This document shows positions 6,660 through 11,782 of a DNA stretch of 12,249 nt, piece after piece; the stretch's first letter is position 1, and each line of letters starts with the position of its first letter. The stretch is taken from contig JAJRDF010000018.1 in NCBI GenBank assembly GCA_028678555.1, forward strand, positions 1-12,249, in the 5' to 3' direction. Made by a program: the position numbers and the translations under genes. This DNA is from Methanomicrobiales archaeon (lineage in GTDB: Archaea; Halobacteriota; Methanomicrobia; Methanomicrobiales; JACTUA01). The notes beneath the pieces are model-generated. The model was not told the origin of the DNA. It ran no database searches and was given only the letters and a program-made list of their open reading frames with translations.

Positions 6660-6671
6660 TCTATTTATTGG
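6660..6671 (-). promoter_or_regulatory. TATA-like box of the DUF373 gene
   Basis: On the minus strand this reads CCAATAAATAGA, an AT island in GC-rich DNA centred 27 nt before the ATG at 6638. The absence of a Shine-Dalgarno sequence suggests a leaderless transcript. Confidence 0.6.
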
Positions 6672-6815
6672 TCACGCCGGATAATGGGAGATGACCGTTT
6701 TTTCACAATCCGGAGGGCTCCAGGCGATGGATCCGCGCCGCCCCTCATGCGGCCCACGCGGATGATATGACTCATTGCTTCCTGTCGGATACTCCGATTC
6801 TCATGGGACTGGTGA

Positions 6816-7116
6816 GACGCTCTCGGGGGCTCCGCGCCACTCCGCCCCCGCCGCGTGGGCACCCCCCGCCGGTGCCCGGGAACCGGTGATCCATCCCTGT
6901 GCCACTATTCGACGTGGCCGTCTATCCTCAACGGGGGAGGGACCGGGAGGGGGCTGTGCCCCTTGCCACACAGAGCAAACAGAGCAGTGGACGCTCTCGG
7001 GGGCTGCCGGCCCCTGCCGCTGGGGCACCCCCGCGTGAGGAGAGCCTGAGCCGGGGTGTCCGCCAATACCGGAAACCAAAGGGGGCGCCCACGCGGCGGA
7101 GGGGACCGTCAGGTCC
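6816..7116. repeat. Cluster of GC-rich direct and inverted intergenic repeats
   Basis: This lies in the 560-bp gap between the coiled-coil gene and DUF373, where I see no gene. GACGCTCTCGGGGGCT occurs exactly twice (6816-6831 and 6990-7005), and both copies continue into a related tract ending in GGGCACCCCC or GGGGCACCCCC. CCGCCGCGTGGGCACCCCC (6848-6866) has an inverted partner at 7081-7099 with one mismatch. Internal hairpins include GGGGGC/GCCCCC (6825-6830, 6844-6849), GGGCACC/GGTGCCC (6857-6863, 6871-6877), GGGGC/GCCCC (6950-6954, 6958-6962), GCCCC/GGGGC (7010-7014, 7022-7026) and GGACC/GGTCC (7103-7107, 7112-7116). It looks like a degenerate array of a dispersed palindromic element. The role is unknown. 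Confidence 0.7.
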
Positions 7117-7183
7117 TCCCCTGGAGCGTCCCGGTAGTAGTCATCAATTCACCATGAACCGATGGGATCAGGAATAATCGGGT

Positions 7184-7193
7184 AAGAAAAAGA
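7184..7193 (-). terminator. T-rich terminator of the coiled-coil gene
   Basis: The minus strand reads TCTTTTTCTT starting 6 nt after the stop of the coiled-coil gene. This is a typical archaeal T-run terminator. Confidence 0.55.
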
Positions 7194-7199
7194 TATGGT

Positions 7200-8060
7200 T
7201 CAGATGAGTCTCGATCTCTGCAGGAGCAGGATATCGTCAGTGGTGAGTTTCTCTCCGCCCCGGAAGAGGTTGAAGATCCGCTCCGCCTCCTTTCTCACCG
7301 CCTTCTGCTCCTTTGAGACCTTTGTCTTCTTTGTCTTCTTCCGGAGACCGCTGATCACCTTGTCGTAGTCCCGCAGTTCCTTCTGGCAGGCGATGAAGAA
7401 CTTGTGTTCGGCATCGGCTGCCTCCTGGGCCTCGACGAACTTCCGGTGCACCTCGTCCGCCGCCTCCCGGGACTTGTCGGCCTTCTTGTAGCACTCCACC
7501 ATGGCATCGTGGTGCTTCTGGGCCAGGTCGGCCATCTCCGTCACCTTCGCATGGATCTCCGATGCATCCTTCCGGAAATCCCTGCCCTGGCCGAGCTTCG
7601 TCCGGATCTCCTGGTGCTGCTCCAGCTCCGCTTCCTGCTCCCTGGCCTGCTCCTTCATCTGCTTGATCTTCTCGATCAGTTCCCGCTCCTTGTCGGTGGA
7701 GAAGACCTCGGTCTGCTGCCGGAACTCCAGGAACTCGATCTGCTTCTGCAGCTCCTTCACGCCCCGGTTGCGGATCGTGCCGTGATCCTTCTTGTAGGCC
7801 TCGATCTCGTCAAAGATCTCGTTGGCCTTCTTGTTCAGGTCGTTGCGCTGCTCCTTCAGCGCCTGAACCTCGCTGTTGTACTTGTCCCGGAGCTCCTTGT
7901 TCTTCTGCGCCTCGTCCACGAACCCCCGGGTCTGGGCGTTCAGGGCGTTCCGCTCGCTGGCAGACTTACTGGCCTGGGCATTCAGTTCGTTCCTGCGATT
8001 TTTGTGCTGTTCAGACTCCGCGAGAACCTTCTTCCTCTTTTCCATCAGCTCGTTCAGCAT
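7200..8060 (-). CDS. Archaeal coiled-coil protein, COG1340 type
   Basis: This 286-residue, highly charged protein is predicted to be almost entirely alpha-helical coiled coil from residue 1 to about 245. It is rich in E, K, Q, R and A, with heptad-like spacing of L, I, V and M. A short break near KDHGTIRNRG (91-100) probably marks a hairpin between two helices. The C-terminal end RIFNLFRGGEKLTTDDILLLQ (261-281) is the conserved tail of the COG1340 group. Such proteins are sometimes mislabelled phosphoserine phosphatase; no phosphatase motif is present. The function is unknown; resemblance to SMC-like or filament proteins is structural only. The ATG at 8060 has a GAGGAT Shine-Dalgarno (8069-8074) 8 nt upstream, so this gene is not leaderless. 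A promoter-like site at 8324-8338 would give it a 240-nt leader. It lies downstream of ftsZ on the same strand, but is separated by 470 nt and a terminator. Confidence 0.86.
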   Translation of the reverse strand: MLNELMEKRKKVLAESEQHKNRRNELNAQASKSASERNALNAQTRGFVDEAQKNKELRDKYNSEVQALKEQRNDLNKKANEIFDEIEAYKKDHGTIRNRGVKELQKQIEFLEFRQQTEVFSTDKERELIEKIKQMKEQAREQEAELEQHQEIRTKLGQGRDFRKDASEIHAKVTEMADLAQKHHDAMVECYKKADKSREAADEVHRKFVEAQEAADAEHKFFIACQKELRDYDKVISGLRKKTKKTKVSKEQKAVRKEAERIFNLFRGGEKLTTDDILLLQRSRLI

Positions 8061-8112
8061 ACTGTTCCATCCTCAACAATCGGTACCGGTGCCATCCCCC
8101 ACTGGCGACAGG

Positions 8113-8252
8113 GTGCGGTTCCGGAAGTCATGCAGCCGCACGGGAAAAACGGTCGTTCCGGGCGCAGATGCCATCCCTTCTGCGTCCATATCCCTTTCGT
8201 CTGGCGGTACATTGTTCGACCCCCGGTTCCATCCGGGCAGGCACGCCCGGAT
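8113..8252 (-). other. Structured leader candidate upstream of the coiled-coil gene
   Basis: The stretch between the putative promoter and the coiled-coil gene contains three inverted repeats: ATCCGGGC/GCCCGGAT (8231-8238, 8245-8252; perfect, 6-nt loop), CGCAGA/TCTGCG (8163-8168, 8179-8184; 10-nt loop) and GTGCGG/CCGCAC (8113-8118, 8136-8141; 17-nt loop). On the minus strand a run of five Ts at about 8145-8149 follows the first two. It could be a long 5' leader or a separate small RNA of about 150 nt. No known riboswitch consensus was recognised. Confidence 0.4.
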
Positions 8253-8323
8253 CAGCCCGCACAATACGCGCACGAAATGGAGTATGATGCCTGGGCTTCC
8301 ATTATTCCAATGTCCTCCGAATT

Positions 8324-8338
8324 CATAAGTATTTCGAG
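8324..8338 (-). promoter_or_regulatory. BRE/TATA-like promoter, minus strand
   Basis: The minus strand reads CTCGAAATACTTATG, with a CGAAA BRE-like part followed by a TATA-like ACTTATGA. Transcription would start near 8302, exactly at an ATG (8300-8302). It is the best promoter candidate for the region upstream of the coiled-coil gene, giving either a 240-nt leader or a short separate RNA. Confidence 0.5.
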
Positions 8339-8340
8339 GA

Positions 8341-8365
8341 TCCCGGGGGGAAAAGGCCCCCGGGA
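8341..8365. repeat. Perfect 9-bp GC palindrome upstream of the minus-strand promoter
   Basis: TCCCGGGGG (8341-8349) pairs with CCCCCGGGA (8357-8365) around a 7-nt GAAAAGG loop. It lies just upstream of the BRE-like element at 8333-8338 and lacks a T-run on either strand. An operator or an RNA hairpin in ftsZ read-through are both possible. Confidence 0.6.
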
Positions 8366-8406
8366 GCCATTCCCGGCACGCCCGCAGGGCGGATCTGGCC
8401 CGTTAC

Positions 8407-8434
8407 CGGATGCCGGAGCGCGGATGCCGGAGCG
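8407..8434. repeat. 14-bp exact tandem duplication
   Basis: CGGATGCCGGAGCG occurs twice back to back (8407-8420 and 8421-8434) in the non-coding DNA between ftsZ and the coiled-coil gene. The perfect identity suggests a recent slippage event. No function is evident. Confidence 0.8.
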
Positions 8435-8499
8435 GGGGCAGGAGAGGCATGGTGACCGGCTGTTTCCGGAAAAGAACCGTCCCGATCAGGGAACTGGAG

Positions 8500-8512
8500 A
8501 AAAAGAGGAAAA
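8500..8512 (-). terminator. T-rich terminator of ftsZ
   Basis: About 20 nt after the ftsZ stop the minus strand reads TTTTCCTCTTTTT. Two T-runs close together are a likely archaeal terminator and separate ftsZ from the coiled-coil gene. Confidence 0.55.
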
Positions 8513-8532
8513 TGGGGGGGCGTGCAGGGATA

Positions 8533-9678
8533 TCAGAGGAAATCGATCAGTCCGCCGCTGGGGCGATCCGCCACGGGAGCCACCTTCCGGCCGGCGGGCG
8601 CCTGGGTTGCTGTGGGGGTGGCCTTTGCGTTGGCGGCGGCCTGGCCGTGGGTCTGGTAGGGGCCCAGGACCTGTGCCGAGCGGACACCGGTCATGATGGC
8701 CATGACCCGGACCTTCCCCTCGAACTCGTTCCGGATCCGGGCACCCCAGATCACGTCGGCGTGGGGGTCCAGCTCGTAGGTCAGGGAGCTCGCAATCTCC
8801 TCGGCGTCGGCAAGGGTCAGGTCGTTCCCGCCCGTGATGTGGATCAGGGACCCGGTGGCGCCCCGGTAGTCGATGTCCAGCAGCGGGTGGGAGAGGCACT
8901 CGTGGACCACGGACTCGGCTTTATTCTGCTGCTTGGACTCCCCGACCAGCATCACCGCGACACCGCCCTTGGACATGATGGCCCGGACATCGGCGTAGTC
9001 CAGCTGGATCAGCGAGGGCTCGGTGATGGTCTCCGAGATCCCCTTCACTGTCTCTGAGATCAGCTGGTCCATGACCGAGAATGCCTGGCCGATGGGCAGG
9101 TTGGGGACGTAGGAGAGGAGCCGGTTGTTGTCCAGCACGATCACCGAGTCGGCGTTCTTGGAGAGGTTCTCCAGACCCTCCTCGGCACGGAGCAGGCGGG
9201 CCTTCTCCACCTGGAACGGGTAGGAGACCATGCCCACCACGATGGCACCCTGCTCCTTCGCGATCTGGGCGACGACGGGTGCAGACCCGGTACCCGTACC
9301 GCCACCCATACCGGCGGTGACGAAGACGAGGTCCGCGGACTCCATCAGGCTCTCCAGGGTGGGTCTCGCCATCTCGGCAGCGCGCTTGCCGATGTCAGGG
9401 TACCCGCCCGCGCCCAGTCCCTTGGTCAGGGATTTGCCGATCAGCACGCGCTTGCCTGCCTGGATCATGTCCAGGTGCTGCTTGTCAGTGTTGATGGCAA
9501 TCGTCTCGGCCCCGGTGATCCCCATGTGGTAGAGCCGGTTGATGGTGTTGTTACCGGCACCACCGCACCCGATCACCATGATCCTGGGGTTCCCCAGGAA
9601 ATCATCATCCTCGTTCACTTTTCCGTCGGTCTTTTCCATTTCTGCGTTTTTCACGGCTTCATCAATCAGGGACTGCAT
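8533..9678 (-). CDS. ftsZ2: Cell division GTPase FtsZ, FtsZ2 type
   Basis: This 381-residue tubulin homologue polymerises with GTP into the cytokinetic ring. Visible elements are the nucleotide-binding GCGGAGNNT (37-45), the tubulin signature GGGTGTG (125-131) followed by SAP, the VLDNNRLL stretch (181-188) and the T7 loop QLDYAD (225-230) with the two catalytic aspartates D227 and D230. A linker rich in A, T and P (about 341-372) leads to the C-terminal tip GGLIDFL, which probably binds a partner such as SepF. The TDKQHL and LDNNRLL wording and the adjacent CdrS-like gene point to the archaeal FtsZ2 rather than FtsZ1 group; the second FtsZ is not in this window. The ATG at 9678 has GAGGT (9686-9690) 7 nt upstream, and the gap to the regulator stop is 12 nt, so the two are almost certainly cotranscribed. 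Confidence 0.96.
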   Translation of the reverse strand: MQSLIDEAVKNAEMEKTDGKVNEDDDFLGNPRIMVIGCGGAGNNTINRLYHMGITGAETIAINTDKQHLDMIQAGKRVLIGKSLTKGLGAGGYPDIGKRAAEMARPTLESLMESADLVFVTAGMGGGTGTGSAPVVAQIAKEQGAIVVGMVSYPFQVEKARLLRAEEGLENLSKNADSVIVLDNNRLLSYVPNLPIGQAFSVMDQLISETVKGISETITEPSLIQLDYADVRAIMSKGGVAVMLVGESKQQNKAESVVHECLSHPLLDIDYRGATGSLIHITGGNDLTLADAEEIASSLTYELDPHADVIWGARIRNEFEGKVRVMAIMTGVRSAQVLGPYQTHGQAAANAKATPTATQAPAGRKVAPVADRPSGGLIDFL

Positions 9679-9690
9679 ACCGAATACCTC

Positions 9691-9867
9691 TTAGACTTTG
9701 AAGGAGATCTGGTCGGTCTCTTTCATGACCCGGTTCGCGTGCTTTTCGATGAGCTCCCGCACCGCGTAGCGTACGGCCTCGGAGACGGTGGGGAACTCCC
9801 CGGCCTCCACGAGCCTCTCGAGCATATCCACCTGCTGTTTGGGCAACCGGATGGTGACGCGTTCCAT
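9691..9867 (-). CDS. cdrS: CdrS-like ribbon-helix-helix transcription regulator
   Basis: This 58-residue ribbon-helix-helix protein has the beta-strand MERVTIRLPKQQ (1-12), then helix A VDMLERLVEAG (13-23), the turn EFPTVSEAV and helix B up to about residue 45. It is a minimal DNA-binding dimer with no sensor domain. In haloarchaea a very similar short protein, CdrS, is encoded directly before ftsZ2 and controls division genes; the same order and the FtsZ2-type partner make this call by sequence and synteny. The start at 9867 is preferred because the family begins MERVT; ATG 9873 or GTG 9879 would add two or four residues. Neither has a strong Shine-Dalgarno. An imperfect palindrome (9885-9922) lies directly before the gene and is a candidate operator for autoregulation. 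Confidence 0.85.
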   Translation of the reverse strand: MERVTIRLPKQQVDMLERLVEAGEFPTVSEAVRYAVRELIEKHANRVMKETDQISFKV

Positions 9868-9884
9868 GGCCATTACCACTCATT

Positions 9885-9922
9885 TCTGACGCATAGCAGC
9901 TTTTTGTCTGCTATTTGTCAGA
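9885..9922. promoter_or_regulatory. Large imperfect palindrome, candidate operator for cdrS-ftsZ2
   Basis: TCTGACGCATAGCAG (9885-9899) and CTGCTATTTGTCAGA (9908-9922) are inverted repeats matching at 13 of 15 positions around an 8-nt spacer CTTTTTGT. It begins 18 nt upstream of the chosen cdrS ATG and abuts TTAAAG-type TATA sequence on the minus strand (9924-9930), so it probably spans the transcription start. The position and dyad symmetry fit a repressor site; binding by the CdrS-like protein itself is inference. It could alternatively form a hairpin in the 5' leader. Confidence 0.6.
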
Positions 9923-9923
9923 C

Positions 9924-9930
9924 TTTAAGA
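9924..9930 (-). promoter_or_regulatory. Candidate TATA box of cdrS-ftsZ2
   Basis: The minus strand reads CTTAAAG here, which would place the transcript start near 9902, within the palindrome. Another AT-rich candidate, CTATTTTATC, lies at 9953-9962. The sequence does not decide between them. Confidence 0.35.
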
Positions 9931-9966
9931 TGTCAATTGTCGTTCGACCGATAAAATAGAATTCCA

Positions 9967-10023
9967 TTGTAAGTATTTAAACCTTCTGTTTTGGGATCTG
10001 CTGGTATTCACAATTCTTTTATT
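9967..10023 (+). promoter_or_regulatory. AT-rich promoter region of cobD
   Basis: Two TATA-like elements face the cobD gene on the plus strand: AAGTATTTAAACC (9971-9983) and TTTTATTG (10017-10024). They would give leaders of about 60 nt and 20 nt. No Shine-Dalgarno is visible before the ATG at 10064, and I cannot choose between them. Confidence 0.4.
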
Positions 10024-10063
10024 GCATGATACTCAATTATCCCTGCAATCAGGCCAGAATCAC

Positions 10064-11068
10064 ATGAAACAGCCGATTTATGGTCGAGTTCTCCATGGCG
10101 GCACCCGCAAACAGGTCCAGGAGCACGACGGCCGGGAAGTGCTGGATTTCTCCGCGTCCCTGAACCCCTTTCCTCCACGCGTGGAGTGGACGTGCGATCC
10201 GGCCGCGGCCGGAATGTACCCGGATGACCGGTACGGGGCCCTGCGCGATCTGATCGCCCGCACGTTCGGCCGGAAATCCGAAGAGGTGACGGTGGGGAAC
10301 GGTTCCATCGAGCTGATCCGGGTCTTCTGCCGCGCGGTCCTCTCGCCTGGGGACACCGTCCGGGTGGACAATCCAACGTTCGGTGAGTACGCCCTCTCCG
10401 CAGAACTCTGCGGGGCCGTGGTGCAGGAAGGCACTTCCGCGCGGAATGCGCGGATCCGGTTCCTCTGCAATCCCAACAACCCGGACGGGACCCTCCTGCC
10501 GCGCAGCCGCTCCCTGTCATCCCTTGAGGAATGTCATGCGGGGGGGGGAAATCTTTTCCTGGACGAGGCCTTTATTGAGCTCGCGGACCCGGCCGAAAGC
10601 CTGGCAGATGTCCGGGATCCGTACCTCTTTGTCTCCCGTTCCATCACCAAGGCATTCGCCGTCCCCGGCCTCCGGTTCGGGTACGGATTCGGGGATCCGG
10701 ACCTCATCGAGCGGATGGAGGTGCTGCGCCTGCCCTGGACCGTGAATTCCGTGGCAGAGCAGTTTGCCACCGCAGCGATCGCGCGGCTGCCCGAACTGGA
10801 GGAGTCCCGCAGGAAGATCCGCGGGGAGCGGAAGTGGCTGGAGGAGCGGATCACGGGTATGGGCCTCACCTGCGCACCATCACAGGCCAACTACCTCCTG
10901 GTTCACCTGCCCTTCCCTGCCGCGATACTCGCAACCCGGCTCCTGGCCCGCGGAATCCTTGTGCGGGACTGCACCTCCTTCGGGCTCCCGGAGAGCATCC
11001 GGGTGGCGGTCCGGACCCGGGAGGAGAACCGGCAGCTGGCGGAGGCCCTGGCCCCATGCGTGTCCTGA
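10064..11068 (+). CDS. cobD: L-threonine-O-3-phosphate decarboxylase CobD
   Basis: This 334-residue PLP enzyme of the aspartate aminotransferase fold makes (R)-1-aminopropan-2-ol O-2-phosphate, the linker of the cobamide nucleotide loop. The CobD-type opening LDFSASLNPFPP (27-38) separates it from its close relative HisC. Further motifs are GNGSIELI (79-86), the PLP-site NPNNPDG (136-142), DEAF (167-170), the Schiff-base lysine K196 in SRSITKAFAVPGLRFGY (191-207), and R313 in SIRVAVRT, which binds the substrate carboxylate. The ATG at 10064 is chosen because the extension to 10022 begins with TTG and adds unrelated residues. The last 13 nt overlap the cobY start. A run of nine Gs (10540-10548) codes HAGGGNL and is intact in frame. 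HisC activity is a weaker alternative, made unlikely by the cobY partner. Confidence 0.88.
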   Translation: MKQPIYGRVLHGGTRKQVQEHDGREVLDFSASLNPFPPRVEWTCDPAAAGMYPDDRYGALRDLIARTFGRKSEEVTVGNGSIELIRVFCRAVLSPGDTVRVDNPTFGEYALSAELCGAVVQEGTSARNARIRFLCNPNNPDGTLLPRSRSLSSLEECHAGGGNLFLDEAFIELADPAESLADVRDPYLFVSRSITKAFAVPGLRFGYGFGDPDLIERMEVLRLPWTVNSVAEQFATAAIARLPELEESRRKIRGERKWLEERITGMGLTCAPSQANYLLVHLPFPAAILATRLLARGILVRDCTSFGLPESIRVAVRTREENRQLAEALAPCVS

Positions 11069-11667
11069 TCATGGCCGGCGGGGAGGGGAGCCGGCTGGAT
11101 CTGGGCGAGAAGCCGCTGGTCATCACGGGAGACAGCCCCATGATCCGGAGGGTCATCGATGCCTTCTCCGGAGCCGGCCACGAACCGGTAGTGGTGCTGT
11201 CACCCCGCACCCCCATGACCCGGAACTGGTGCCGGGTCCAGGGGATCACGGTGTTCCAGGCCCGGGGGACGGGCTACGTGGAGGACCTGGTGGAGGCAGT
11301 GGAGGAGCTGGAGGAGACCGGCCCGGTCTTCACCTGCACCTCCGACCTGCCCTGTCTGACCGCTGATCTCATCGTGGCGATTGAAGATGCGTACCTGTCA
11401 GCAGGTACTCCGGCACTCTCGGTCTGGGTGCCCGAAGAGATGATCCCCGGAAGTGCACCGATGGGAGATTACCGGGAAGTGGTGGAGGGCGTCCCGGCGT
11501 TCCCGGCCGGGATCAATATTGTCACGGGGAGCGGGATCACCGCTCCCCAGGAGGAGACCCGCCTTCTCCTCCGCAGCTGGCGGCTGGCCTTCCACGTGAA
11601 CACAAGGGAAGATCTGGAAAGGGTCCGGGCGGCCGTTCCCGGGCAGGGCAGGCCCGGCCCGTCCTGA
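11056..11667 (+). CDS. cobY: Adenosylcobinamide-phosphate guanylyltransferase CobY
   Basis: This 203-residue nucleotidyltransferase is the archaeal replacement for the guanylyltransferase of bacterial CobU; it joins GTP to adenosylcobinamide phosphate to give adenosylcobinamide-GDP. It shows the MobA/sugar-nucleotide signature MAGGEGSRL (6-14) followed by GEKPL (17-21), the metal-binding aspartate in SDLP (D97), the GINIV strand (152-156) and the C-terminal NTREDL (182-187). The length fits archaeal CobY (about 195-210). The start at 11056 is inside the end of cobD; GGAGG at 11041-11045 lies 10 nt upstream. The same frame is open back to 10834, but that part overlaps cobD and lacks family residues. 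The last 10 residues are a G/P-rich tail. It is cotranscribed with cobD, and both act in the same late cobamide steps. Confidence 0.9.
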   Translation: MRVLIMAGGEGSRLDLGEKPLVITGDSPMIRRVIDAFSGAGHEPVVVLSPRTPMTRNWCRVQGITVFQARGTGYVEDLVEAVEELEETGPVFTCTSDLPCLTADLIVAIEDAYLSAGTPALSVWVPEEMIPGSAPMGDYREVVEGVPAFPAGINIVTGSGITAPQEETRLLLRSWRLAFHVNTREDLERVRAAVPGQGRPGPS

Positions 11668-11690
11668 CCCGGTGGCGAGCCAGCGATTGG

Positions 11691-11706
11691 AGGGGCCCGG
11701 TTTTTC
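11691..11706 (+). terminator. Terminator after cobY
   Basis: AGGGGCCCGG is followed directly by five Ts (11701-11705), 24 nt after the cobY stop. The GC-rich tract plus T-run fits an intrinsic terminator. Confidence 0.55.
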
Positions 11707-11747
11707 GATTCCAGACTCCTGCGGCCATTTTCCTGCCGGAAGATGGG

Positions 11748-11762
11748 GAAACCATATTAACC
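11748..11762 (+). promoter_or_regulatory. BRE/TATA-like promoter of the LOR/SDH gene
   Basis: GAAACCATATTAACC, with CATATTAA as the TATA core, is centred about 26 nt before the ATG at 11783. No Shine-Dalgarno precedes the ATG, which supports a leaderless mRNA. Confidence 0.6.
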
Positions 11763-11782
11763 TTCTTCACCGACGTTTAGGC

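Noticed and set aside
6816..7116. CRISPR array
   Set aside because: The repeats are few, imperfect, in both orientations and irregularly spaced, with no cas genes nearby.
6900..7180. Small plus-strand ORFs and a possible tRNA in the gap
   Set aside because: The ORFs (such as 6899-7177) overlap each other and consist of G/P/R-rich translations of the repeats. No cloverleaf with a T-loop was found.
8073..8273. A 66-codon minus-strand ORF between ftsZ and the coiled-coil gene
   Set aside because: It needs a GTG start without Shine-Dalgarno, has less G/C at third positions than the real genes and an irregular composition, and overlaps the hairpins. It is more likely leader or non-coding DNA.
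7404..8696. A 430-codon plus-strand open frame
   Set aside because: It is antisense to the coiled-coil gene and ftsZ; its Leu/Val-rich translation arises from reverse reading of E/K/Q-rich codons. No family resemblance, promoter or Shine-Dalgarno is seen.
9868..10063. Cobalamin riboswitch before cobD
   Set aside because: No B12-box-like or large conserved stem was recognised; the main structure in the gap is the palindrome next to cdrS on the other side.
10834..11055. N-terminal extension of CobY to 10834
   Set aside because: The segment overlaps cobD, and its residues are an out-of-frame reading of that gene. The nucleotidyltransferase signature begins right after the ATG at 11056.
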